The notes beneath the pieces were generated by a model. The model saw only the letters and a list, made by a program, of their open reading frames with translations, was not told where the DNA came from and made no database searches. Position numbers and translations under genes: made by a program. Source: JABDEZ01 sp965276955 (GTDB lineage: Bacteria > Bacteroidota > Bacteroidia > Chitinophagales > Chitinophagaceae). From it: DNA of 64,000 nt. Of this stretch, positions 57,419 to 64,000 are shown piece by piece (the first letter of the stretch is position 1; each line of letters starts with the position of its first letter). The DNA lies in NCBI GenBank assembly GCA_965276955.1, contig CBDIBP010000043.1, positions 1-64,000 on the forward strand, given 5' to 3'.

Positions 57419-57685
57419 ATGGCTAAGCAAAACGAAATAAAGTTCCTTACCTCTACACGCGTCGAAAAACGTCAGAAGAAATACTGTCGTTTCAAGAAGA
57501 TGGGGATCAAGTATATTGACTACAAAGACGCTGAATTCCTGAAAAAATTCATTAACGAGCAAGGCAGAATGTTGCCGCGCCGCATTACCGGCAACTCGCT
57601 GAAATATCAGCGTAAGGTGGCCGTAGCGGTAAAGAAAGCCCGTCAAATGTCATTATTGCCTTATCTTGTTGACCTTTTAAAGTAA
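57419..57685 (+). CDS. rpsR: 30S ribosomal protein S18
   Basis: 88 residues from ATG 57419, or 92 from 57407 (MKKTMAK). CRFKKMGIKYIDYKD and GRMLPRRITGNSLKYQRKV are diagnostic; the zinc-binding cysteines of some S18 proteins are reduced to one. It forms a heterodimer with S6 on the small subunit platform. Confidence 0.97.
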   Translation: MAKQNEIKFLTSTRVEKRQKKYCRFKKMGIKYIDYKDAEFLKKFINEQGRMLPRRITGNSLKYQRKVAVAVKKARQMSLLPYLVDLLK

Positions 57686-57694
57686 AAACACCTC

Positions 57695-58141
57695 ATGCAG
57701 ATCATTCTCATAAAAGACGTTGATAACCTGGGCGGAGCCCATGAAATGGTAGAGGTAAGGCCCGGCTACGCACGTAACTACCTGATACCACAGAAGTTTG
57801 CAATTGAAGCAAGCCACTCCAATACCAAAATACTGGAAGAGCGCCGCAAACAAAAGCAGAAGAAAGAAGATAAATTGATGGCCGAGATCAATAAAGTAAC
57901 TGAAGTACTGAAAGCATCGCCAATTAAACTGGGCGCTAAGATAGGTACCAGTGGTAAGATCTTTGGTTCTGTTACTTCTATACAGCTGGCACGCGCCATC
58001 CGCGAGCAGAAAGGCTATGAAATAGATCGCCGCCGTATCACTATCCTTGACGAAGTGAAAGAAGCCGGTATACACAAAGCGAACATAGACTTTGGTAAAG
58101 AGAACATTGTTGATATTGAATTTGAAGTAGTAGGGGAATAA
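57695..58141 (+). CDS. rplI: 50S ribosomal protein L9
   Basis: 148 residues. The N-terminal domain motif LIKDVDNLGGAHEMVEVRPG and GYARNYLIPQKFA is exact for L9, followed by the connecting helix and the C-terminal domain. Last gene of the operon, with a terminator 20 bases on. Confidence 0.97.
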   Translation: MQIILIKDVDNLGGAHEMVEVRPGYARNYLIPQKFAIEASHSNTKILEERRKQKQKKEDKLMAEINKVTEVLKASPIKLGAKIGTSGKIFGSVTSIQLARAIREQKGYEIDRRRITILDEVKEAGIHKANIDFGKENIVDIEFEVVGE

Positions 58142-58161
58142 TCCTTGCTTATTTTATAGAG

Positions 58162-58194
58162 AAAAGCCATCATGTGATCGTGATGGCTTTTTTG
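58162..58194 (+). terminator. Terminator of the rpsF-rplI operon
   Basis: AAAAGCCATCA (58162-58172) / TGATGGCTTTT (58181-58191), an 11-base stem followed by a T run. Confidence 0.92.
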
Positions 58195-58234
58195 TGTATA
58201 CCTTACTTGCACAATTATTTTTTAGCCCCTTATA

Positions 58235-58375
58235 CTACCCTTTGAGCATACCGAGCCTATACATAATAATGTCCTCATGGTCGAACGCAATATCGCGATC
58301 TCCTTTACATCGAACCATTGGGCATCTGCGGCATCGTCATTGCCTTTTATTTTTGCCTTAGCACACGTTAGTAAA
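58235..58375 (-). pseudogene. Nudix hydrolase C-terminal remnant, truncated and frameshifted
   Basis: Minus strand reads AKIKGNDDAADAQWFDVKEIA and, after a one-base shift near 58290, DIAFDHEDIIMYRLGMLKG to a stop at 58235. This is the usual C-terminus of a Nudix hydrolase (GDDAAEAxWF, LAFDHxxII). The rest of the gene is missing: beyond about 58375 the sequence is AT-rich and non-coding. A relic of a lost enzyme. Confidence 0.65.
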
Positions 58376-58527
58376 TATTAAAAATATTATAGGTAAGTAA
58401 AAATATGAGATTATATTAACAAGTAAATAATTTTATATTTTTACTGATCGGTCTGATTTTTGTTTATTAATACTTAATAATTACTTAACTTTAAGGTAAC
58501 ATTAGAGCTTTAAACCAAAATTTAGAA
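58376..58527. other. AT-rich non-coding stretch before the small gene at 58528
   Basis: Very AT-rich with no gene. Contains runs that could serve as promoter, but no clear TAnnTTTG. Confidence 0.4.
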
Positions 58528-58749
58528 ATGATAAGTGTACAAGAACAGAGAATGAAATTCAGTGAGGCTTACAACAGCCTTATTAAAAATGCCCCGGAAG
58601 ATCTGCGCACAAGAGCAGATCATAACCTATACTGGGAAAATGGTTTTACATACCCGCATATAGATAAGAATTTTGTAAGACAGTTACCCGAAGCTATTAT
58701 CAACCAGTTGGTAGAGCTTTATGAAACATTAAGGAAAGGCGACCTGTAG
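58528..58749 (+). CDS. Small protein, unknown
   Basis: 73 residues, mixed charge, with GFTYPHIDKNFVRQLPEAII and no helix long enough to span a membrane. Coding use is normal. No family recognised. A hairpin (58753-58786) follows. Confidence 0.65.
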   Translation: MISVQEQRMKFSEAYNSLIKNAPEDLRTRADHNLYWENGFTYPHIDKNFVRQLPEAIINQLVELYETLRKGDL

Positions 58750-58752
58750 CAA

Positions 58753-58786
58753 GTAAAGGGAACCTGTAAGTACAGTTTCCCTTTAC
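58753..58786. terminator. Hairpin between convergent genes
   Basis: GTAAAGGGAA (58753-58762) / TTCCCTTTAC (58777-58786) with an inner CTGTA / TACAG stem. No strong T run, so it is a likely bidirectional terminator. Confidence 0.6.
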
Positions 58787-58807
58787 CCAACTCCTCTCTC
58801 ATTTATA

Positions 58808-59209
58808 TTATTTAGCTGCCGACTTCCTTGGCGCAGCTTTCTTCACGGCCTTTTTAGGTGCAGCAGCTTTCTTTGCTGTTGCTTTCTTTGCTGTTGCTTT
58901 TTTAGGTGCTGCTGCTTTTTTTCCCGCTGTTTTCTTTGTTGTTGCTTTCTTGGGTGCTGCTGCTTTTTTATCGGCGGTTTTCTTTGTTGCTGTCGACTTT
59001 TTTGTCGCCGCTTTTTTAGTGGTACTTTTTTTGCCTGGGGCTGGTGGCACTTTTTTACCTTCCTTCCGTGCTTCTGACAGGCCAATAGCTATAGCCTGCT
59101 TGGGGTTCGTCACTTTTTTGCCAGAGCGGCCACTTTTCAGTTTCCCTTCATGCATTTCGTGCATCTCGGTCTCTACCTTTTTTGCTGCTTCTTTTGAGTA
59201 CTTTGCCAT
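58808..59209 (-). CDS. Lysine/alanine-rich histone-like protein (DUF6496)
   Basis: 133 residues. The N-terminal third matches DUF6496 (YSKEAAKKVETEMHEMHEGK, then GKKVTNPKQAIAIGLSEARK), and the rest is a low-complexity Lys/Ala/Pro/Thr tail made of degenerate KKATAKK-like repeats, like histone H1 or AlgP tails. It probably binds DNA or RNA. The repeated tail makes copy number variation likely. Confidence 0.8.
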   Translation of the reverse strand: MAKYSKEAAKKVETEMHEMHEGKLKSGRSGKKVTNPKQAIAIGLSEARKEGKKVPPAPGKKSTTKKAATKKSTATKKTADKKAAAPKKATTKKTAGKKAAAPKKATAKKATAKKAAAPKKAVKKAAPRKSAAK

Positions 59210-59362
59210 AGTTGTGAAATTTAAGTAAGTACATAAAAAACAAGACCAACAGTTTTTATATATAATGTTTATGATATTGCATTCGATGTGTGCAATATTT
59301 TACACGATCGGTAAATGTTGATAATTGTAGGTTGCTACGGTACATGGCATTAACATTGCATA

Positions 59363-60370
59363 GTGATCGATAATACAAACCACATAACGACGTTGAAAAA
59401 AATAAAAGGATACCTTAATATTTTAAAAGATGCTGGCAACGAGTTCCTGGACGATAATGGCACCAAGCTTGCGGCATCACTCTCCTATTTTACCATTTTC
59501 GCTATAGGCCCATTGCTGTTGGTGGTGATAACTGTAGCAGGTGTTTTCTTTAAAAGGGATAATGTGACCGGGCATATCTTTAACCAGATGAGAAACCTTG
59601 TTGGTGCCGATGGGGCACAAGCAATACTGAACATACTGGATAATGTGAACAAACAGCCCAATAAAACATTGTTCGGGGTGATAGGCGCTGTAGTGCTGGT
59701 GTTTAGCGCCACCAGCATTTTTATAGAGATACAGGGTTCTATCAATTATATATGGTCTATAAAAACAAAACCCAAAAGAAGCTGGCTGAAATTCATTACC
59801 GACCGTTTGCTGTCTTTTTCACTTGTGGTTGGTATCGGGTTCGTGTTGCTTATCACATTGGTCATTAATACACTAATGGACCTGCTCACCGATCGCCTGC
59901 AACATTTCCTGGGCAGTAGTGATGTTGTATTATTTCACGTAATTAATGTGATCATTTTGTTCGCTGTGGTCACTTTTATGTTCGCGGTCATATACAAGGT
60001 GCTGCCAGATGCAGTGATATCCTGGAAAGACTCCCTGATAGGCGCTTCCTTTACCGGCGTGCTCTTTATCATAGGCAAGTTCGCTATAGGCTACTACCTG
60101 GGCAGCTCTAACATGACTGCCACATTCGGCGCTGCGGCATCTATGATATTGCTGTTGTCATGGGTGTACTATTCGTCTATCATACTGTACTTTGGTGCAG
60201 AGTTCACCAAGGTTTATGCACTGAAATGCGGGCGTGGTATAGCAGCGTACGATACAGCGGTTTTTATAGTGAAGAATGAAGCCAAAGAATTGCGGCAGCG
60301 TGTGATAGAGCCAGAAGCAATAACGAATGTTGTGCCCCCCATTTTAAATAAAGACCTGAAAGAACAATAG
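59363..60370 (+). CDS. YihY/BrkB-family membrane protein (GTG start)
   Basis: 335 residues, six helices. The YihY signature LAASLSYFTIFAIGPLLLVV is near the start, and FGAAASMILLLSWVYYSSIILYFGAEF closes the core. The C-terminal tail is soluble. Family members are inner membrane proteins of unknown transport role. GTG is used because no in-frame ATG exists before the first helix. Confidence 0.9.
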   Translation: MIDNTNHITTLKKIKGYLNILKDAGNEFLDDNGTKLAASLSYFTIFAIGPLLLVVITVAGVFFKRDNVTGHIFNQMRNLVGADGAQAILNILDNVNKQPNKTLFGVIGAVVLVFSATSIFIEIQGSINYIWSIKTKPKRSWLKFITDRLLSFSLVVGIGFVLLITLVINTLMDLLTDRLQHFLGSSDVVLFHVINVIILFAVVTFMFAVIYKVLPDAVISWKDSLIGASFTGVLFIIGKFAIGYYLGSSNMTATFGAAASMILLLSWVYYSSIILYFGAEFTKVYALKCGRGIAAYDTAVFIVKNEAKELRQRVIEPEAITNVVPPILNKDLKEQ

Positions 60371-60435
60371 TGTCAGCATGAATGAGAAGTAATAAAAAGA
60401 TAATGTTAAAATAATCTATAGTAGATGGCGGCAAC

Positions 60436-60443
60436 TATATTTG
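60436..60443 (+). promoter_or_regulatory. -7 element TATATTTG
   Basis: TAnnTTTG 17 bases before the ATG at 60461. It lies inside the longer open frame from 60425, so that start is rejected. Confidence 0.5.
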
Positions 60444-60460
60444 CCGACTTAATTTATTCA

Positions 60461-61675
60461 ATGCTATACAGATACGGATCTTTATTTTTTTCTTTCTTGC
60501 TGGCTTGCCAGTTCTCTTACGCACAAAGTGGTTGCACAGACCCCGCAGCCAACAACTATAACCCGGCTGCAACAACCAACGACGGTTCTTGCATTTACGG
60601 TACTACTACCAATAACCCTGTATTAAGAGGTGTGATGAATAATATCATCACGGAAAGCTCAGGCGTGGTATGGACCAATGGTAAACTCTGGACACACAAC
60701 GATAGCGGAAACCCTGCTGAAATATATAGTATTGACACCACTGACGGACATACGTTGCAGACCGTGGTGATAGATAACTACCCTAACGTGGACTGGGAAG
60801 ATATTACTGCCGATAGTGCATACATATACGTGAGTGACTGTGGCAATAACAATGGCAGCCGGAGAGATCAGAAAGTGCTGAAAATAGCTAAATCGAGCAT
60901 TGGGAGTGGTACAACCGTGCATGTAAATGCACAGGCAATAAACATTTCCTATACCGATCAGACCAGTTACGCACCGAGCAGTTCGAACAACTTTGATTGT
61001 GAATCTATCCTTTCTATAAAGGATTCGCTCTACATTTTTACAAAGGACAGGGGCGACCTGGCCACACGTGTATATAAGATGCCTAAGGTGCCCGGTACTT
61101 ATGCGCTTACTCCCTACACCTCATTTGCTACGAACGGACTGATAACAGGTGCAGACTATAACCCTGTAACAAACGAAATAGTGCTGATAGGCTATCAACA
61201 AAGTCACCTGTATTCCTTTTTGTGGATACTGAACGATTTTAAAGGTGACATGTTCTTCGCTGGCAACAAGCGCAAAATTCTAATAGGGAATGGCCAGGAA
61301 TGGCAAACGGAAGGGGTCTGTTATATAGACAGCAACAGGTTCTTTATATCGTGCGAAACTGCAGGGATTTTTAACGCATCTCTTTTTGTGACCAACAATA
61401 CATGGAAGGGTGTAAAGGCAAACTCTGTAGGTAAAGTGAACCTGAACTATGTAAATGTGTATCCCAATCCATCGGCAAGTATACTACATGTAGTGAACAT
61501 GCCAACTAAGGGAGCCTATACGCTTACCGACATGCAAGGTAAATGTATGCAGCAGGGCCATGTGAATGCAGGCAATACTGATGTGAACATAAGTAAATTA
61601 CCACCGGCTATGTATGATATAAATATCATGGGAGATGACGGGAGCATTGCTATACTGAAAGTAGTGAAACAGTAA
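60461..61675 (+). CDS. T9SS cargo protein with type A sorting domain
   Basis: 404 residues. Signal peptide (about 1-22, QFSYAQ), a CTDPAANNYNPAA / DGSC metal-binding type-3-like repeat at once, a central beta-propeller-like region (about 45-320) with GVVWTNGKLWTHNDSG, and a C-terminal sorting domain (about 330-404) with YVNVYPNPSASILHVVN. Exported by T9SS. Enzymatic role unknown. Confidence 0.85.
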   Translation: MLYRYGSLFFSFLLACQFSYAQSGCTDPAANNYNPAATTNDGSCIYGTTTNNPVLRGVMNNIITESSGVVWTNGKLWTHNDSGNPAEIYSIDTTDGHTLQTVVIDNYPNVDWEDITADSAYIYVSDCGNNNGSRRDQKVLKIAKSSIGSGTTVHVNAQAINISYTDQTSYAPSSSNNFDCESILSIKDSLYIFTKDRGDLATRVYKMPKVPGTYALTPYTSFATNGLITGADYNPVTNEIVLIGYQQSHLYSFLWILNDFKGDMFFAGNKRKILIGNGQEWQTEGVCYIDSNRFFISCETAGIFNASLFVTNNTWKGVKANSVGKVNLNYVNVYPNPSASILHVVNMPTKGAYTLTDMQGKCMQQGHVNAGNTDVNISKLPPAMYDINIMGDDGSIAILKVVKQ

Positions 61676-61701
61676 GGGCTACGTAATTTGTATATAATTT
61701 G

Positions 61702-61740
61702 AAGGGTTATTTATATATTTATGAATAACCCTTTTGTTTC
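61702..61740 (+). terminator. Terminator after the T9SS cargo gene
   Basis: AAGGGTTATT (61702-61711) / AATAACCCTT (61724-61733), then a T-rich run. It also lies near the end of the convergent PorP gene. Confidence 0.85.
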
Positions 61741-61763
61741 CCATTGAGAAAAAAGATAGTTGT

Positions 61764-62822
61764 TTAATCCTGATCCAGCACCTCGAAACGCGGGCACTGT
61801 ACCGCATCGGCAGCAGTTTTTTCTTTAGAGAATACACCGCGGGTGAACAGCGATATCTCGAAGCCACCGGTGCCACTATTTATGGTACGCAAATTAGAAA
61901 CGGTGACATCGTACGACAGATTTACAGAGTAGTTCTTGTGGTCTAACTTGAAGGTTGGGATGATGGCATCGCCCCAGCGATAGAACGCGCCGGCATAGAG
62001 CGTGAAGTGGCTACCTGTGGCAGCTTCGCTAATGCTGCGCCAGCTTATAAGCCCGCCACCTATTATTTCCTGGTAAGGGTTTTGATTGGTGTAGTTGAAA
62101 TGGCAAGTGAGCGCGAACTGGTCATCGAGGCGCACCTTAAAACCCATTTGTCCGTCAAACTTCATGCTGGCCCTTTCCAGTTGGTCTGCAGCCAGGAAGG
62201 CTTGCGGGGGTTGCAGTACATGGTATGCAGATACGCCTATATAGTAGTTGGCGTGGTTGTATGCGCCCATCGATCCGTTGAGGCTGACGCCTGCGCCAAG
62301 ATCATAGCTCTGTATGCTCTTAAAATTTTGACTTTCCCCTGTAGCATTGTAGGAGGAGTAGTTTCCGTTAACATATTGGCTGCTGAACTGCGCCTTGCTG
62401 ATATCTATAGAGCGCTGTATAAAACCGCCAGTGAAGCCTGCAGAGAAATAGGTATTGTGCTCATCTTCCATGCTCTTGTTATAGTTGATGGCCGGGTATA
62501 CCTGTACGGTATTAAAACTGATAGACCCTGCATGGTCGTAAGTGGCAGCAAGGCCTATGCTGAGAAAGTCTTTCTTTTCCTGGCCCAGGTGTATGCGGGT
62601 CTCCATAGAGGCCAGTACGGTCTGGTAGGGTACTGCGAGGTCGCTCCACTGCGAGCGGTAATCTACGCCGGCTTTATAGTCTCCGCTAAATATACCTACC
62701 AGCGCAGGATTGCGCAAAATAGGGTTGTCGTAGAATTGGGAAAAATGTAGGTCCTGGGCTATTCCCTTATACGCACCCGCACCGCACATCATTAACACCA
62801 ATAAGGTAAAATATCTCTTCAT
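61764..62822 (-). CDS. PorP/SprF-family type IX secretion protein
   Basis: 352 residues with a signal peptide (about 1-22). The PorP/SprF pattern is visible: LHFSQFYDNPILRNPALVG at the start, QWSDLAVPYQTVLASMETR, and an end with NSGTGGFEISLF. These proteins attach to T9SS and to large type B secreted partners, which explains its position 32 bases after the neighbouring type B protein gene. Confidence 0.92.
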   Translation of the reverse strand: MKRYFTLLVLMMCGAGAYKGIAQDLHFSQFYDNPILRNPALVGIFSGDYKAGVDYRSQWSDLAVPYQTVLASMETRIHLGQEKKDFLSIGLAATYDHAGSISFNTVQVYPAINYNKSMEDEHNTYFSAGFTGGFIQRSIDISKAQFSSQYVNGNYSSYNATGESQNFKSIQSYDLGAGVSLNGSMGAYNHANYYIGVSAYHVLQPPQAFLAADQLERASMKFDGQMGFKVRLDDQFALTCHFNYTNQNPYQEIIGGGLISWRSISEAATGSHFTLYAGAFYRWGDAIIPTFKLDHKNYSVNLSYDVTVSNLRTINSGTGGFEISLFTRGVFSKEKTAADAVQCPRFEVLDQD

Positions 62823-62854
62823 GACACTTGATTTTAAAACTGTTTTTTATGCTG

Positions 62855-64000
62855 TTATAGGACCAGGGAAATATCCCCTTTATATTCCAGCAGTTCGCCT
62901 GTTTCGCAGGTCACTATTATTGAGTATACGAATACATCCGACTTCAGCAGTTGCCCTTTGTACTTGCCATCCCACCCTGCGTTAGGGTCGTTCACTGGCA
63001 CATCATCGGCACTGTATACTTGCTCGCCCCAGCGGTTGAAAACACTGAAGTGTTTCACATTGATAATACCTTTACCGCTTACATAGAATTTATCATTAGC
63101 GCCATCGCCATTTGGGGTAAATATATTGGGGATGAACACTTGCCCGTTCTGGCATTTAAGATATATAGTGGTCCTTGCACTGTCCCTACAGCCGCCTTGG
63201 CCGGTTGCAGTAACGGTATATGTGGTAGTGCGTTGCGGCGTGGCCGAAGGGCTCTGGCAGTCTATACAGCTCAGCCCATCTGGCGGCGACCAGGTAAAGG
63301 CAGTAATATCCAGACTGCTTTTCACGTTTATCTGTGTTGTTTGTCCATCCAGTATCGTTTGGTCAGCACCGGTACTTATTTTAGGCAGCGGGTAGACGAG
63401 TATTGGTTGCGTAAGGGTATCGGTAAAGCAGTCGTTCTCTTTAATGTATACGGTATATGTGGTAGTGCTGCCCGGTACTACTGTAGGCGCAGCGCTGTTG
63501 GGGTCGCTCAGGCCATTGACAGGTGTCCAGGTGTAGCTTTGCCCACCTGTAGCTTTTAGGTGCACAGTAGTGCCCGCACATACACTATCCCCTGCGCCTA
63601 CAGATGTAGGCACCCGGCTCTCTACGGCCAGCAGTACCTGTGTAGTATCTTTGCAGCCATTCACATCTATACCAGCAACGTTATAAACAGTGTTGGTAGT
63701 TATATCCACGAATGGCGCAGCACAGTTACTACATGATAGGCCAGCTGCAGGGTACCATATATAGCTTTGGGCACCAGTAGCAGTTACTTGTATCGGTACA
63801 CCTGCACACACATTCTGCGCAGGCACCTTCACTACCGGCAGCGGGTTCACTACCACCACTATATGCCCGGTATCGGTACAGCCATTGCCTGCTACTGTAG
63901 CCAGGCTGTATAGGGTGGTAGCTGCAGGGCTGGCAACAGGCGTGGCGCAATTGCTGCAAGATAGCCCGGTGGCAGGATACCATAGATAACTAACAGCCCC
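62855..64000 (-). CDS. Large T9SS type B secreted protein (partial, cut by right edge)
   Basis: The frame stays open to 64000, at least 381 residues of the C-terminus. Repeated Ig/PKD-like units (each with TYTVYIKENDCFTDT- or GCKDTTQVLLAVE-like strands and SYIWYPAAGLSCSNC-type turns) precede the type B sorting domain IPNIFTPNGDGANDKFYV ... GWDGKYKGQLL, the gliding-motility-associated CTD. It is the secreted partner of the PorP/SprF protein and probably a large adhesin. The N-terminus is not seen. Confidence 0.9.
   Translation of the reverse strand, partial: GAVSYLWYPATGLSCSNCATPVASPAATTLYSLATVAGNGCTDTGHIVVVVNPLPVVKVPAQNVCAGVPIQVTATGAQSYIWYPAAGLSCSNCAAPFVDITTNTVYNVAGIDVNGCKDTTQVLLAVESRVPTSVGAGDSVCAGTTVHLKATGGQSYTWTPVNGLSDPNSAAPTVVPGSTTTYTVYIKENDCFTDTLTQPILVYPLPKISTGADQTILDGQTTQINVKSSLDITAFTWSPPDGLSCIDCQSPSATPQRTTTYTVTATGQGGCRDSARTTIYLKCQNGQVFIPNIFTPNGDGANDKFYVSGKGIINVKHFSVFNRWGEQVYSADDVPVNDPNAGWDGKYKGQLLKSDVFVYSIIVTCETGELLEYKGDISLVL

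Noticed and set aside
62007..62750. 247-codon + strand frame opposite PorP/SprF
   Set aside because: Antisense shadow with no motif; PorP/SprF evidence is clear.
1..64000. CRISPR array, tRNA or rRNA genes
   Set aside because: No regularly spaced repeats and no cloverleaf or rRNA-like stretches were found by eye. tRNA detection by eye is not sensitive, so this is a weak negative.

Overview
The window reads as a Bacteroidota chromosome, most likely Chitinophagales/Chitinophagaceae. The evidence is type IX secretion (T9SS) cargo with C-terminal sorting domains, a PorP/SprF protein, an OMP_b-brl_3 receptor, a flexirubin/aryl-polyene pigment locus, DUF349, DUF4197 and DUF4184 proteins, and repeated TAnnTTTG -7 promoter elements. 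No rRNA, tRNA, CRISPR array, intact insertion sequence or prophage was seen.

Region 1 (1-17043) is a flexirubin-type aryl polyene cluster that probably continues past the left edge. It holds an MMPL/RND exporter (partial), a GT2-DUF2062 protein, a GT-C membrane protein, an aromatic amino acid ammonia-lyase for the cinnamate/coumarate starter, FabG, a ketosynthase, three acyl carrier proteins (two nearly identical), a LpxL-like acyltransferase, two hotdog dehydratases, a thioesterase, a flavin halogenase-like protein, a second ketosynthase (two frameshifts) with a chain-length-factor-like partner lacking every catalytic residue, a polysaccharide deacetylase, a LolA-like carrier and a lipoprotein. 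From 12155 onward the genes overlap or almost touch, which implies translational coupling. Together they can prime, extend, reduce, dehydrate, chlorinate, acyl-transfer and export an aryl polyene lipid.

Region 2 (17137-24891) has a DUF1223 protein, a very large CheB-CheR-PAS-histidine kinase whose ATPase domain is broken by a nonsense codon and a frameshift, a divergent single-domain response regulator, and a short Bat-type operon (DUF58, a BatD-like membrane protein, BatA).

Region 3 (24892-27020) is an AT-rich accessory island with a frameshifted antitoxin-like remnant, a DUF2971-like protein, a small membrane protein and palindromic repeats. One repeat has a 28/33 match in another intergenic region near 42.08 kb. 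A second AT-rich patch (55.3-56.8 kb) and a truncated Nudix remnant (58.2-58.4 kb) are also accessory.

Region 4 (27075-54300) is mostly housekeeping and envelope genes: a lipoprotein, a FadN-type beta-oxidation enzyme, two paralogous secreted proteins, a TPR protein, ComEC, purH, DUF2752, TM2, GNAT proteins, polA, a DUF218 protein, a BAX inhibitor-1 protein, DUF349, T9SS cargo, DUF4197 and a TonB-receptor-like barrel. Region 5 (54436-64000) has DUF4184, the rpsF-rpsR-rplI operon with a structured leader, a DUF6496 histone-like protein, YihY, T9SS cargo and PorP/SprF beside a large T9SS type B protein cut by the right edge.

Several single-base lesions (two in a ketosynthase, two in the kinase) sit in genes that otherwise look intact, so assembly errors must be excluded before calling true pseudogenes. 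I found no clear evidence for a wholly new system. The best leads are the twin-ACP/KS-CLF arrangement in the pigment locus, the dispersed palindromic repeat, and the accessory islands.
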